Shown here in pieces: positions 33,523-43,473 of a DNA stretch of 44,483 bases. The position numbers and the translations under genes were made by a program. This stretch comes from SAR86 cluster bacterium. Lineage in GTDB: Bacteria; Pseudomonadota; Gammaproteobacteria; Pseudomonadales; Pseudohongiellaceae. The notes under the pieces were generated by a model that was not told the origin of the DNA, made no database searches, and worked only from the letters and a program-made list of their open reading frames with translations. The first letter of the stretch is position 1; the number at the start of each line of letters is the position of its first letter. The stretch lies in the NCBI GenBank assembly GCA_002402175.1, contig NVVJ01000026.1, positions 1-44,483 of the forward strand. Direction: 5' to 3'.

Positions 33523-34503
33523 TTATTTTTTGATTGTTGTGCGAAGAATAATGATAAAAGAGGGGACGCCAATTATGGCTGTTAGTACCCCAACCGGTAA
33601 TTGCTGCGGTGCGATGATGGTTCGTGCTAGAGAGTCAGCAAAAACAAGAAAACTACCACCTAACAATACCGAGCAAGGTATAAGTATGCGGTGGTCTCGT
33701 GCGCCCATGAGTCTTAACATGTGAGGGATTATCAAGCCGACAAATCCAACTGAGCCTGCAATAGTCACGGCAGTGGCGGTGAACAGGGATGCCGAAAAGT
33801 ACAATATCAGGCGTAGAGACTTTATATTTACACCCAAACTGGCAGCAACCAATTCACCTCGAATCAACACATTAAGTGATCGGCTTACTGCCAGCCCGCC
33901 AGCAAGCCCTAGAATTAACAGACCAAAATGGATTGGCCCTACACGGCTCTGGCTCAGATCGCCCATTAACCAAAACAGCATGCTCTGCACATTATTGGTA
34001 GAGCTGGTGGTAAGCAGAATATTAATAACGGCACCCCAGCCTGCCGAGACTACAACGCCAGTGAGCAGTAATCGTGTTACCGACCAGTTGCCAAATTTAT
34101 TAGCGATACCAAATACCAGCACTATGGATAGCAGGGCGCCAAAAAAAGCGGCATTTGACAGCCACAAGCCACCTAGTCCTAGCAAAATGGCAGATAAAGC
34201 ACCGACGGCGGCACCTCCAGAAATTCCCAGAATATAGGGATCAGCCAAAGGGTTGCGCAGCAAGACCTGCATGATTACGCCAGATAACGCCAATAAACCG
34301 CCGGTAATAAACGCGGCCATGGTTCTGGGAATTCGAATTTCCTGTAACACCTGGCTTTGCAGGTCGTTTGTGGTGCCGAATATATTGCTTAGCAATTGAG
34401 AAACAGAGATGTCGACACTGCCACTTAAAAGAGAAAACAGAATGCTGAAAATCGCCAGAAAGATTAGCAGAGCAAACAGGGGAAGTGGTCGTGTAGGGTT
34501 CAA
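33523..34503 (-). CDS. ABC importer permease, FecCD/BtuC family
   Basis: This 326-residue permease has about ten membrane helices. Family motifs are IRIPRTMAAFITGGLLALSG near residue 50, NPLADPYILGISGGAAVGA, and GFVGLIIPHMLRLMGARDHR near the C-terminus (ATPase-coupling region). It would import a siderophore, haem or cobalamin with the FecE-type ATPase 3.8 kb downstream on the same strand. The stop is at the natural family end, so the accessory DNA lies between the genes and not inside this one. I see no clear cobalamin riboswitch upstream. Confidence 0.93.
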   Translation of the reverse strand: MNPTRPLPLFALLIFLAIFSILFSLLSGSVDISVSQLLSNIFGTTNDLQSQVLQEIRIPRTMAAFITGGLLALSGVIMQVLLRNPLADPYILGISGGAAVGALSAILLGLGGLWLSNAAFFGALLSIVLVFGIANKFGNWSVTRLLLTGVVVSAGWGAVINILLTTSSTNNVQSMLFWLMGDLSQSRVGPIHFGLLILGLAGGLAVSRSLNVLIRGELVAASLGVNIKSLRLILYFSASLFTATAVTIAGSVGFVGLIIPHMLRLMGARDHRILIPCSVLLGGSFLVFADSLARTIIAPQQLPVGVLTAIIGVPSFIIILRTTIKK

Positions 34504-34826
34504 AAATTTGCCTGTATCGTATATTGCGATGGATGGCTCAGCGGGTTATTGCCACGGTTACTCAGGACTACGCTATGCGCTATTGTTTTTTGCCATTGTT
34601 TCCGCTGTCGTTCGCGGCAATAGCTACACATAGAGTTAAGCCATATATGGAGTGACAGAGCTAAACACAGATTCGATCTTATCATTTAATAGAGTTGTTT
34701 CACTATTAAGTTACGCGCGTCACAGTGGTAGACTGCAACTTAAATCTAGTGATTGTCTGGCCCATAACTGGGTTGTATCACATACTGCAAACCCCTCGCG
34801 TTGCTTGTAAGCAGGAGAATTTGAAA
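34504..34826. other. Intergenic region between permease and yajQ
   Basis: There is no supported gene, RNA or strong repeat. It must hold divergent promoters for the permease and yajQ. A ribosome binding site GGAG lies ~11 bases before the yajQ start. I looked for B12-box-like sequence and a Fur-like palindrome and was not convinced by either. Confidence 0.4.
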
Positions 34827-35312
34827 ATGCCTTCGTTTGATATTGTGTCAGAAGTAGATATGCACGAACTGAATAATGCCCTCGATCAGGCCAATCGTGA
34901 AGTGGGAACCCGGTTTGACTTTAAAGGAATCGATGCATCTTTCTCCTTGAATAGTGAGTCGAACATTATTGTTAGTGCAGAAGCAGATTTTCAAATTCAA
35001 CAGATGATGGAAATACTGAAATCGAAACTGGTTAAACGCGCTATAGATATAAAAAGCCTTATTCAGGGCGATGTGCAAATGACCGGACAAAAAGCCACCA
35101 TGGAAGTCAATGTACAGCAGGGCATTGAATCAGATCTGGCCCGTAAAATTGTCAAGACAGTAAAGGAAGCAAAGCTAAAAGTTCAAACTGCCATTCAAGG
35201 CGAAAAACTAAGAGTCACTGGCAAGAAGCGAGACGATTTACAGCAGGTTATGGCTCTACTCAAAGACGCTAACCTTGGTATCCCTCTTCAGTATGATAAT
35301 TTTCGAGATTAA
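34827..35312 (+). CDS. yajQ: YajQ family protein (cyclic-di-GMP/nucleotide-binding)
   Basis: This 161-residue protein has two ferredoxin-like repeats. It begins MPSFDIVSEVDMHELNNALD and contains TRFDFKG and the end segment LGIPLQYDNFRD, all diagnostic of YajQ. Xanthomonas and Pseudomonas members bind cyclic di-GMP and influence virulence genes. I chose ATG 34827 because it matches the family start and has GCAGGAG upstream; the longer frame from 34725 adds 34 unrelated residues. Confidence 0.95.
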   Translation: MPSFDIVSEVDMHELNNALDQANREVGTRFDFKGIDASFSLNSESNIIVSAEADFQIQQMMEILKSKLVKRAIDIKSLIQGDVQMTGQKATMEVNVQQGIESDLARKIVKTVKEAKLKVQTAIQGEKLRVTGKKRDDLQQVMALLKDANLGIPLQYDNFRD

Positions 35313-35349
35313 TTCAATTTCTAATTGTTAAGCCGTATCGGGAGTGGCC

Positions 35350-36717
35350 TTGGCACAACAACTTTCATTCGCAGATTCAATTCGGCAACTCAAAGACAAG
35401 CGTTTTTTAACGATCTTGTTGTTTGGTTTTTGCAGTGGTTTTCCCTATGTTCTTACCGGCTCAGTGCTTACGCTTTGGTTGCAACAATCAGGCTTCTCGC
35501 GATCAACTATTGGGTTCATCGGAGCAATTGGCACTGTATATGCTATTAACTGGATGTGGGCGCCGTTTGTCGACAGAGTTAAGCTCCCGGTTCTTCATAA
35601 GCTATTTGGGCAGCGCAGGTCCTGGATTTTGCTTTGCCAAATGTTCATTGCACTTCTCCTGTTAGCCATTAGCTTCGGAGACCCTAGTGAAAATTTGTTG
35701 TATGTCACCGTTGTTGCGGTAGCCATTGCGGCTTTGGGTGCAACTTTGGATATAGCGGTTGATGCTTATCGAATTACAATTTTCTCCCGTGATGAAATGG
35801 ATGCAAAAATGCCTTATGCGGCGGCAATGAGCACCATTGGCTGGAATGCAGGGTACGGATTTATCGGTGGCGCGCTGGCATTGGCCTTAGGGGGAGAGAC
35901 CATCGGTTTAGACTGGCCTATTGTGTACCGCTGGTTGATTCTGTTTTATGTCATTATTTTTGCTCTTGTTATCGTATCCCCTGAACCCGTTATTGAAGAG
36001 GCCGATTTAATTCCAGCTTCCGAGACAAATAATTCTGATGGTTTTGTCAAAGCCTGGTTATTAAAATATTTTATCGGGCCCTTTAAGGAGTTTTTCGAGC
36101 GTTGCGGATTTAAGCTGGCGTTTGCGGTGTTGATGTTTTTGCTAACGTTTAAGTTAGGCGAAGCAATGCTCGGTCGCATGTCGTTGCTTTTCTATGTCGA
36201 GGTAGGGTTTACCACAGACCAAATCAGTCTTTATCAGAAATTTTTTGGTGGGTTGGTAACCGCTGTATTTTCAATACTGGCGGCTATGATTAACACAAGA
36301 TTTGGCGTTATAAAGGGTTTGTTCATTGCTGGAATAGCAATGGCGGCTGCAAACTTGTTGTTTGCTTTGCTGGCAATTGTTGGCCCAGACACTAATCTTT
36401 TCATGTTTGCATTGTCGGTGGATAATTTCTTCGTCGCGTTTTCTACTGTGGCTTTTATCTCTTTTATCTCTTATTTCACAAGTCGTACTTACACCGGCAC
36501 TCAATATGCATTGATGGTGTCTATTGCAAATTTTGGCAGAACGACTCTGGCCGCGGGAAGTGGAGTGTTAGTTGATTATCTTAATGGCGATTGGGCGTTC
36601 TTCTTTGTACTCACCAGCCTTATGGTTATTCCTGGGTTGTGTTTACTACTATGGGTAGGGAAACTAATGCAGGGTTATAGTGAAAACAGAAACAGTGGCA
36701 AGGCTCAAAATAGTTAG
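35350..36717 (+). CDS. ampG: AmpG-like MFS permease (muropeptide transporter family)
   Basis: This ~455-residue transporter has about twelve helices. The N-terminal FLTILLFGFCSGFPYVLTGS, LWLQQSGFSRSTIGFIG and NWMWAPFVDR segments are typical of AmpG, which imports anhydro-muropeptides for recycling by AmpD. The DIAVDAYRI segment also fits. Related family members import other solutes, so the substrate is probable rather than certain. TTG 35350 has GGGAG 6 bases upstream; the GTG at 35344 would overlap that site, so I prefer TTG, with two codons of uncertainty. Confidence 0.85.
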   Translation: MAQQLSFADSIRQLKDKRFLTILLFGFCSGFPYVLTGSVLTLWLQQSGFSRSTIGFIGAIGTVYAINWMWAPFVDRVKLPVLHKLFGQRRSWILLCQMFIALLLLAISFGDPSENLLYVTVVAVAIAALGATLDIAVDAYRITIFSRDEMDAKMPYAAAMSTIGWNAGYGFIGGALALALGGETIGLDWPIVYRWLILFYVIIFALVIVSPEPVIEEADLIPASETNNSDGFVKAWLLKYFIGPFKEFFERCGFKLAFAVLMFLLTFKLGEAMLGRMSLLFYVEVGFTTDQISLYQKFFGGLVTAVFSILAAMINTRFGVIKGLFIAGIAMAAANLLFALLAIVGPDTNLFMFALSVDNFFVAFSTVAFISFISYFTSRTYTGTQYALMVSIANFGRTTLAAGSGVLVDYLNGDWAFFFVLTSLMVIPGLCLLLWVGKLMQGYSENRNSGKAQNS

Positions 36718-36749
36718 GCTTTTTCTTAACTCAAACCTTAAGCCCAGTC

Positions 36750-37064
36750 CTAAATCCAGCCAAATTTTTTCATTGAAAAACGTCCATTCACAAAAATCAC
36801 TCCCTCTGCTTCTAGTTTAGATTTTTGCGTTTGATACTGTCGGCTGTCACGTGGAAACGACAATTTTCCCTGAGAATTGACCACTCTATACCACGGTAGC
36901 TTTGTACCCTTGGGCAGATTTTTCATTACATAGCCCACATACCTGGCATAGCCTGGCAGGTCCGCCAGTTTTGCGATCTGACCGTAACTAGCGACTTTGC
37001 CCCTTGGTATCTGATGCACTGTCTGCCAGATTTTTTCTTTGTTATTTAGAGCTGACTCGCCCAT
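36750..37064 (-). CDS. Alkyltransferase-like protein (ATL, MGMT family without active Cys)
   Basis: This 104-residue protein has the DNA-binding half of O6-alkylguanine-DNA alkyltransferase: IPRGKVASYGQIAKLA, the helix with Arg41 (ARYVG), and the active-site position reading LPWYRVV. The usual reactive Cys of PCHR is Trp, so it cannot accept alkyl groups. ATL proteins bind O6-alkylguanine and hand it to nucleotide excision repair. The usual ATL motif is PWHR; here it is PWYR. The start is ATG 37064, preceded by AGGTG; the GTG at 37073 is an alternative. Confidence 0.9.
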   Translation of the reverse strand: MGESALNNKEKIWQTVHQIPRGKVASYGQIAKLADLPGYARYVGYVMKNLPKGTKLPWYRVVNSQGKLSFPRDSRQYQTQKSKLEAEGVIFVNGRFSMKKFGWI

Positions 37065-37162
37065 AACTAGCACCTATAGCCGTTTTTTAGCCGTTTCTTG
37101 CACAATAAATTTTGCTGCTATCGTGATAAAGTAACAGCATTATAAATTCAAAGGAGCCGTAG

Positions 37163-37714
37163 GTGCGTTTTCTTCTCATTTTTTTTATTCTGATACCTCT
37201 TACTGAGATGATGCTTCTATTTGAGGTAAGTGACCAGATTGGTGGATTTTTTACCTTGAGCTTAGTTGTCGCCACGGCGGTAATTGGCGTGCAAATATTG
37301 AAACGTCAAGGCTTGGCGACACTTACCCGAGCCAATGAGCGTATTCGTTCTGGCGAACTGCCAGCTCAGGAAATTGTAGAAGGCATGATGTTGGCAGGAG
37401 CCGGAGCATTGTTACTGACTCCCGGTTTTATTACAGACACCATAGGCTTTATATTTCTCACAGGGCCTTTAAGGCGATCAATAGCCCGCCGAATCATTCG
37501 CTCAGGCATGGTCAAATCCATGGGGGCAGGTGCAGGGGCTGGAAACAGTAACTTTGGCTTCTGGTCCAGCTCTAGCAGCACAACCAGCTACAGAGGTAGT
37601 CGCGAAAATAGGGGCGGCAATACCTTTGAAGGCGACTATTCGGACGAATCATCTGGCTCATTGCCTGGTAGTCCAAATGCCTCAGATAGCCAGAATGACG
37701 ATAAAATAGACTGA
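37163..37714 (+). CDS. fxsA: FxsA family membrane protein
   Basis: This 183-residue inner-membrane protein begins with a helix (FLLIFFILIPLTEMMLLFEV), then a second helix with GGFFTLSLVVATAVIGVQ, then GELPAQEIVEGMMLAGAGAL and LTPGFITDTIGF. These are the FxsA (suppressor of F exclusion of T7) signature. The C-terminal ~60 residues are Ser/Gly/Asp-rich and disordered. The start is GTG 37163, with AAAGGAG 6 bases upstream. Its place before groES is the same as in E. coli. Confidence 0.93.
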   Translation: MRFLLIFFILIPLTEMMLLFEVSDQIGGFFTLSLVVATAVIGVQILKRQGLATLTRANERIRSGELPAQEIVEGMMLAGAGALLLTPGFITDTIGFIFLTGPLRRSIARRIIRSGMVKSMGAGAGAGNSNFGFWSSSSSTTSYRGSRENRGGNTFEGDYSDESSGSLPGSPNASDSQNDDKID

Positions 37715-37790
37715 AAAAAGCGGCAAAGCGCTCTATAGAAGCCAGATGCGTGCCAAAAACGAAATAATCAGGCATAAATCCCATTAAGCC

Positions 37791-37819
37791 ATTGAAATTT
37801 CTCTGACTATCCCCATTTA
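37791..37819 (+). promoter_or_regulatory. Sigma-32 (heat-shock) type promoter of groES-groEL
   Basis: ATTGAAA at 37791-37797 and CCCCATTTA at 37811-37819 are separated by 13 bases. This closely matches the sigma-32 consensus CTTGAAA-N13-CCCCAT. It lies ~155 bases before the groES start. No CIRCE palindrome is seen. Confidence 0.85.
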
Positions 37820-37974
37820 GGGGACATCAACTAATTTGCTTGGGACGGCGTATAATCGCAGCCTGAGCTACAGATTGGTAAGTAAGAAGGTAATCATTTC
37901 AGCCACCGGGGTTGGGGAGATAACTTTCGTTTTAGTTCTGTTAATTCAATCATTTGATCTAGGAGTGGTTAGTA

Positions 37975-38265
37975 ATGAAAATCCGGCCTTTACAAGACCG
38001 CGTCGTAGTACGACGCATGGAAGAAGAAACAACCAGCGCAGGAGGAATCGTACTGCCAGGTTCGGCCACTGAGAAGCCAGCGCAGGGTGAAGTAGTTGCA
38101 GTTGGACCTGGCAAGCGTCAGGAAAATGGCGATACTCAGCCCGTAGACCTGAAAGTTGGCGATACTGTAGTTTTTGGTAAGTATTCCAGCAATACAATCA
38201 AAATTGATGACGAAGAGTTGCTGATTTTAAACGAAAGCGAAATATTTGGTGTTATCGAATCTTAA
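37975..38265 (+). CDS. groES: GroES, co-chaperonin
   Basis: This 96-residue lid subunit of the GroEL-GroES folding chamber begins [18 protein letters not shown]. The mobile loop ([14 protein letters not shown]) contains the GroEL-binding IVL triplet. AGGAG precedes the ATG. It is followed 55 bases later by groEL and controlled by the sigma-32 type promoter upstream. Confidence 0.98.
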   Translation: MKIRPLQDRVVVRRMEEETTSAGGIVLPGSATEKPAQGEVVAVGPGKRQENGDTQPVDLKVGDTVVFGKYSSNTIKIDDEELLILNESEIFGVIES

Positions 38266-38308
38266 GTAATTCGATCATTCGATCCCAATAATCATCTATA
38301 TAAGATAG

Positions 38309-39963
<1,655 letters not shown>

Positions 39964-39964
<1 letters not shown>

Positions 39965-40108
39965 AAATCGATTGTTGGGGAGGTCTTGTGCCTCCCTGGC
40001 CGCGTTGGCTTGGGACTTCCGATGCTCATGTATGGTTTATACATTGCGCTTCGGCTTCCCAAGCCGCCTTGCCAGGAAGCACTAATCCTCTCCCCAACAA
40101 TCGATTTT
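39964..40108. repeat. Long imperfect inverted repeat downstream of groEL
   Basis: Perfect 19-base arms (39964-39982 and 40090-40108, containing ATCGATTGTTGGGG) enclose a region that continues to pair imperfectly: TTGGCTTGGGA against TCCCAAGCCG, and a central ATGTATGGTTTATACAT. The whole is ~145 bases and has no T-tract at its end. It could be a non-coding mobile palindrome, or a processing or stability hairpin for groEL mRNA. Intergenic 39965-40333 otherwise holds two further hairpins and no gene. Confidence 0.85.
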
Positions 40109-40155
40109 GAAGCCTGAAAGACCTTGGGTTTCGATCGACGAAAAACGAAAAGCAG

Positions 40156-40178
40156 AGCAGAGATGTTCTGCTTTTTTT
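40156..40178 (+). terminator. Rho-independent terminator after groEL
   Basis: AGCAGA-GATGT-TCTGCT is followed by a run of seven T on the plus strand. It is the probable end of the groESL transcript, beyond the long inverted repeat. Confidence 0.8.
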
Positions 40179-40276
40179 GTGGATGGGATTTGGGGGTTTG
40201 TGGCTGGTGCTGCTTGTTGATTACGTGATGAGGCTTGTATGTGGTGTAGGTCGGAAGTGGGGTAAGTAAGGTAAAG

Positions 40277-40310
40277 AACGCGCCTGTCTGCGTAGGCAGA
40301 CAGGCGCGTT
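40277..40310. terminator. Strong 15-bp hairpin, probable terminator for the PuuD-like gene
   Basis: AACGCGCCTGTCTGC and GCAGACAGGCGCGTT pair perfectly around GTAG. It lies 24 bases beyond the minus-strand stop of the membrane gene. On that strand it is followed by a pyrimidine-rich but broken T-tract, so it is a less typical terminator. Confidence 0.6.
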
Positions 40311-40333
40311 AGTTTGTTGGCTTTTGCCTGTTC

Positions 40334-41008
40334 TTACAGGAGTTCCATGATTAGCAGTAGAACGGCTCCAAGGCCGATACCGCAGTGAATCACGCCTACT
40401 ACGCTGGTCATAGGGCCTTGTTTGCCTTTGATGCCGTTGAGCGCAATGCCAAGCACAATGGCTATGGTGAGTATCTGCGCTAGCATGCTAACACCGCCTT
40501 CTGACGCCATTGGTATGCGTCCAAGGCCTACCAAATGGCCTGATGCGCCCATGAAAAATAGCATTGGTAGAGAGAGCAAGGTGTTGGTTCTAGAGGCCAG
40601 GCCTGCTTTTGCTAGTGCGCCAGCGGCTGCTGGGTTGGCTTCGCCACCCGCTATTACTGCATCAGTTGAGGCGATAACGATTTTTTGTGCGGGCCAGATA
40701 ATTAGCCACACATTAAGAAACATTATTGTGCCCATCAACATGCCTATCGTGATGTAAAAGTTCACCGCCTGAGCAAGAAATGCAGCGAGAGCTACACCCG
40801 AGACAAAGGTGAACAAAGCGCCATATCGAAACCACCACAGCGCCCTGGGTACCAGTTTGGAAATAGCCGAAGACTTTGCTGCTGCATCGGTTTCTTTGAA
40901 GAACTCTGTTTGTATAAAGTTAAAATAGTAGAGGATGCCGATCCAGGTTACACCAGCGAAAAAATGCATCCAGCGAAACAAGTAACTAACAAGATTTTCC
41001 AATTCCAT
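40334..41008 (-). CDS. PuuD-like (urate hydroxylase N-terminal domain) membrane protein
   Basis: This 224-residue protein has about six membrane helices. It begins with the segment LFRWMHFFAGVTWIGILYYFNFIQ, and WWFRYGALFTFVSGVALAAF and VWLIIWPAQKIVI follow. This fits the membrane domain of PuuD, the bacterial membrane-bound urate oxidase. Full-length PuuD has a C-terminal cytochrome c domain, which is absent here. Stand-alone members are common and their function is unclear. No purine-catabolism gene is nearby, so urate oxidation should not be assumed. Confidence 0.8.
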   Translation of the reverse strand: MELENLVSYLFRWMHFFAGVTWIGILYYFNFIQTEFFKETDAAAKSSAISKLVPRALWWFRYGALFTFVSGVALAAFLAQAVNFYITIGMLMGTIMFLNVWLIIWPAQKIVIASTDAVIAGGEANPAAAGALAKAGLASRTNTLLSLPMLFFMGASGHLVGLGRIPMASEGGVSMLAQILTIAIVLGIALNGIKGKQGPMTSVVGVIHCGIGLGAVLLLIMELL

Positions 41009-41169
41009 AGCAGGGGCTCCAGGAGGTCGTTGATTTATTGATTATTATATCGGTGAATGCAGCATATTATTTATACCGAATAGCGGAGCATAGTTTAACA
41101 CCGGCCTGAATACTTAGCCATATGAGCTAGGGGATGGCGCGCACCAAGTATTTCTAGGATAATGAGCCT

Positions 41170-41976
41170 ATGCGAGATAATGATGAATTAAAGAATATCC
41201 CCCCCATGGTGCCAGATCGTGATGATGTGGACTCCCATTTGAGCAATCGCAAGGCTCAGGGGCAGGACATCGTGCGGTCCAGCCATTACACTGAGCTGGT
41301 GAAAGTCAGCACCTGGCCGGTACGAATTATGCTGGCCTTGATTGTTCTGGTCTTAGGGGCTTCGGGTTACGGTGCCTATATAGGGTATGACATCTATCAG
41401 GGCAACCTGCGCCAGGCTGAGCTGCGCCTTGGTGATCTGGAACGTCGTTTGGCTTTGGCTGGCGATGATGTCGACGAATCAACCCTGAATATCATCGATA
41501 GAATGGATTTCAATTTTTCAGAAATAGATAAACTCTGGGCCGCGCGTCGAGTTATTAATAGCACCATTGGCGGTGTACAGTCAGAGGTGACCAAGCTCAG
41601 TCAGGCGAATGATGGCCAGAATGAAACAATTGCAAACAATAGCCAGCAAATTGCCAGTAGTAATCAGTCATTGATGGCATCCCAGACTAGAATTAATGCT
41701 CTCAACACGGAATTTTCACAGCTGGTTCAATCGGTAACTGATTTGAATCAGGGCGTTCAGGAGTTAGAAGTGATGCGTTCAGACCTGTCTTCTATTAGGC
41801 AGGCTCTCAATAGCGGCGATAGCACTGTACTAGGCCTGGTAGGCCGGCTGGAATATATAGAAGGCTCTATGGAGTCGGTAAATGCTCACCGGCTACAAAT
41901 CAACGAGAGCTTGTTCAGGTTGCAGGAGAATATCGAAGCCCTGCAAATTTCTATCGGCGGAGTGGGTGTAAGGTAA
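41170..41976 (+). CDS. Unrecognised single-pass membrane protein with long periplasmic coiled coil
   Basis: This 268-residue protein is of unknown function. The N-terminal ~50 residues are polar and cytoplasmic. One membrane helix follows (VRIMLALIVLVLGASGYGAY), then ~190 residues of heptad-like, Ser/Gln/Asn-rich sequence starting LRQAELRLGDLERRL that looks like an extended coiled coil. Orientation is N-in, C-periplasmic. There is no enzymatic motif. It stands alone between two minus-strand genes and may be a structural or scaffold protein. Confidence 0.75.
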   Translation: MRDNDELKNIPPMVPDRDDVDSHLSNRKAQGQDIVRSSHYTELVKVSTWPVRIMLALIVLVLGASGYGAYIGYDIYQGNLRQAELRLGDLERRLALAGDDVDESTLNIIDRMDFNFSEIDKLWAARRVINSTIGGVQSEVTKLSQANDGQNETIANNSQQIASSNQSLMASQTRINALNTEFSQLVQSVTDLNQGVQELEVMRSDLSSIRQALNSGDSTVLGLVGRLEYIEGSMESVNAHRLQINESLFRLQENIEALQISIGGVGVR

Positions 41977-42033
41977 GCCGCTGGATTTCGTTATTGTGTA
42001 AGCTTGCAGTACCGCCCGGCCGGAGCTAATTTA

Positions 42034-42828
42034 CTAATTGCCCGTGAAAACAGGGTCTCTCTTTTCTATAAAAGCCGTAACACCCTCTTTAAAGTCCTCT
42101 CTTGAGGCACAATCTGCAAAATACTCCGCTTCAGCCTGAAGTTGAGATTCAAATTCACTCTCTAAAGACCGATAGAACAAGGCCTTGGTGTTGCCATATA
42201 CATGGGTAGGACCCTTGGCCAAGCGGTTGGCCAGTTTGGCTGTTTCAGACTCTAGTTCAGCAGAGGCAACGACAAAGTTAATCATGCCCATAACCTTGGC
42301 CGATTGCGCGTCAAAACGATCGCCTAAAAGAGCGATTTCCATGGCTTTTTTGATACCTACCGCTCGGGGCAAGTGAAAAGAGGAAGAGCCATCAGGGCTG
42401 GTACCTATTTTACAATAGGCCAGAGTGAAGAAAGCATCATCAGCGGCGATTACCAGGTCGCAGGCGAGCGCCATGCTGACTCCTGCGCCGGCGGCCGCGC
42501 CTTTGCAGCTAGCGATAATGGGCTTAGGCATTCTACGCATGGCAAACATGATGGGATGCAGGTCATGAATGCGCTGCAGAAACTCTTTGCGGATTTCATC
42601 TGACGGCTTTTTTATTGATTCTCCCATCCCTTTAACATCACCGCCTGCCATAAAATGATCGCCAGCACCGTTTAGAACTACGCAGCGAACTGAAGAATCC
42701 AGCTCAACATCGTGCAGGGCTTCACATAGCAGCGAGCGCATTTCCATGCTGAGTGCATTTCGGGCTTCTGGGCGATTCATGGTGAGGGTAGCGACGCCGT
42801 TGTTTTTCGATACTTCTAAATGAGACAT
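42034..42828 (-). CDS. Enoyl-CoA hydratase/isomerase (crotonase) family protein
   Basis: This 264-residue crotonase has oxyanion-hole segments HFMAGGDVKGMG and CKGAAAGAGVSMALACDLVI. At the position of the first catalytic Glu of classic hydratases it reads LAYCKIG, so that Glu is absent. TSPDGSSSFHLPRAVG keeps an Asp at the place used by PaaG-type isomerases. It is therefore more likely a delta-isomerase or another crotonase than a standard hydratase. The substrate is unknown. No fatty-acid oxidation genes adjoin it. Confidence 0.9.
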   Translation of the reverse strand: MSHLEVSKNNGVATLTMNRPEARNALSMEMRSLLCEALHDVELDSSVRCVVLNGAGDHFMAGGDVKGMGESIKKPSDEIRKEFLQRIHDLHPIMFAMRRMPKPIIASCKGAAAGAGVSMALACDLVIAADDAFFTLAYCKIGTSPDGSSSFHLPRAVGIKKAMEIALLGDRFDAQSAKVMGMINFVVASAELESETAKLANRLAKGPTHVYGNTKALFYRSLESEFESQLQAEAEYFADCASREDFKEGVTAFIEKRDPVFTGN

Positions 42829-42941
42829 AGTGAGTTCCTGAGATAAATGCCTTAATCATGATTATTTTGCCCAATGGGCGAATAAAAACTAGCAGGTAAG
42901 TATGCGCGGTGCAATTAAGCTAGCAGCGGGTGTTATTGATC

Positions 42942-42969
42942 TTGGCAATGCCTCTGGTTTAGGTATAAT
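42942..42969 (+). promoter_or_regulatory. Strong sigma-70 promoter of tRNA-Leu
   Basis: TTGGCA (42942-42947) and a perfect TATAAT (42964-42969) are 16 bases apart, 37 bases before the mature tRNA. The following CGCGCCC is a GC-rich discriminator, as in stringently controlled stable-RNA promoters. Confidence 0.85.
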
Positions 42970-43006
42970 ACGCGCCCTCTTGAGAGGAAATTGCTCTCAG
43001 GTATAT

Positions 43007-43091
43007 GCGGACGTGGCGGAATTGGTAGACGCGCTAGATTTAGGTTCTAGTATCGCAAGATGTGAGAGTTCAAGTCTCTCCGTCCGCACCA
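43007..43091 (+). tRNA. tRNA-Leu (anticodon TAG)
   Basis: This is an 85-base class II tRNA with encoded CCA. The acceptor arms GCGGACG and CGTCCGC pair perfectly. The anticodon stem CTAGA/TCTAG holds the loop TTTAGGT with anticodon TAG at 43041-43043. A variable arm (ATCGCAAGAT) and T arm (GAGAG-TTCAAGT-CTCTC) follow. The anticodon reads CUN leucine codons. Confidence 0.97.
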
Positions 43092-43473
43092 CCACAAAAT
43101 CTTGTAATACTCTAAGAAGTCTTTTAACCCTTATCAAAGCTAGTAATACACGCTATTTATATTCTGGTAGTGTTTAGCCTGGTATTACACCATTCAAAAC
43201 CGATATGCATGCCATCCATAGCAAATGCTTGGCTCAGGCGTTTGATTCGAAGCCAGCTAACAACTAGACCCTTTTAAAAGAAAACTGGGAATATATTTGA
43301 CAAGGGTTTGAAAAATGTATGAATAGGCTGAAGCTTATGAACGGGTAGACAAGTTGTACATCCAGAAATGCCACTAAACTGCTAGTGAGTTCATTAAGGG
43401 AAGAGGTTTCAAAATAGCGCATTCTAAATGTTTCAGGGCTTGGCTATAAGATGAATGTCACGGGGAAGAAATA
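43092..43473. other. Gene-free stretch between tRNA-Leu and the histidine kinase
   Basis: No gene, RNA or clear repeat is supported. A perfect -35 TTGACA at 43297-43302 with a poor -10 (TGAATA, 17 bases later) could serve the kinase gene with a ~150-base leader. I see no integrase remnant and no second copy of the tRNA 3' end. Confidence 0.4.

Noticed and set aside
34504..34720. Cobalamin riboswitch upstream of the BtuC-like permease
   Set aside because: I could not find the B12-box core or a matching fold by eye on the minus strand, so no claim is made.
34725..34826. N-terminal extension of yajQ by 34 residues
   Set aside because: The family begins at MPSFDIVSEVD, and a good ribosome binding site precedes the ATG at 34827.
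37836..38072. Open frame overlapping the groES leader and start
   Set aside because: It is out of frame with groES and has no recognisable content; the stretch holds the leader after the heat-shock promoter.
42902..43177. Open frame of 91 codons at 42902-43177
   Set aside because: It spans the tRNA-Leu promoter and gene and has no protein-like features.
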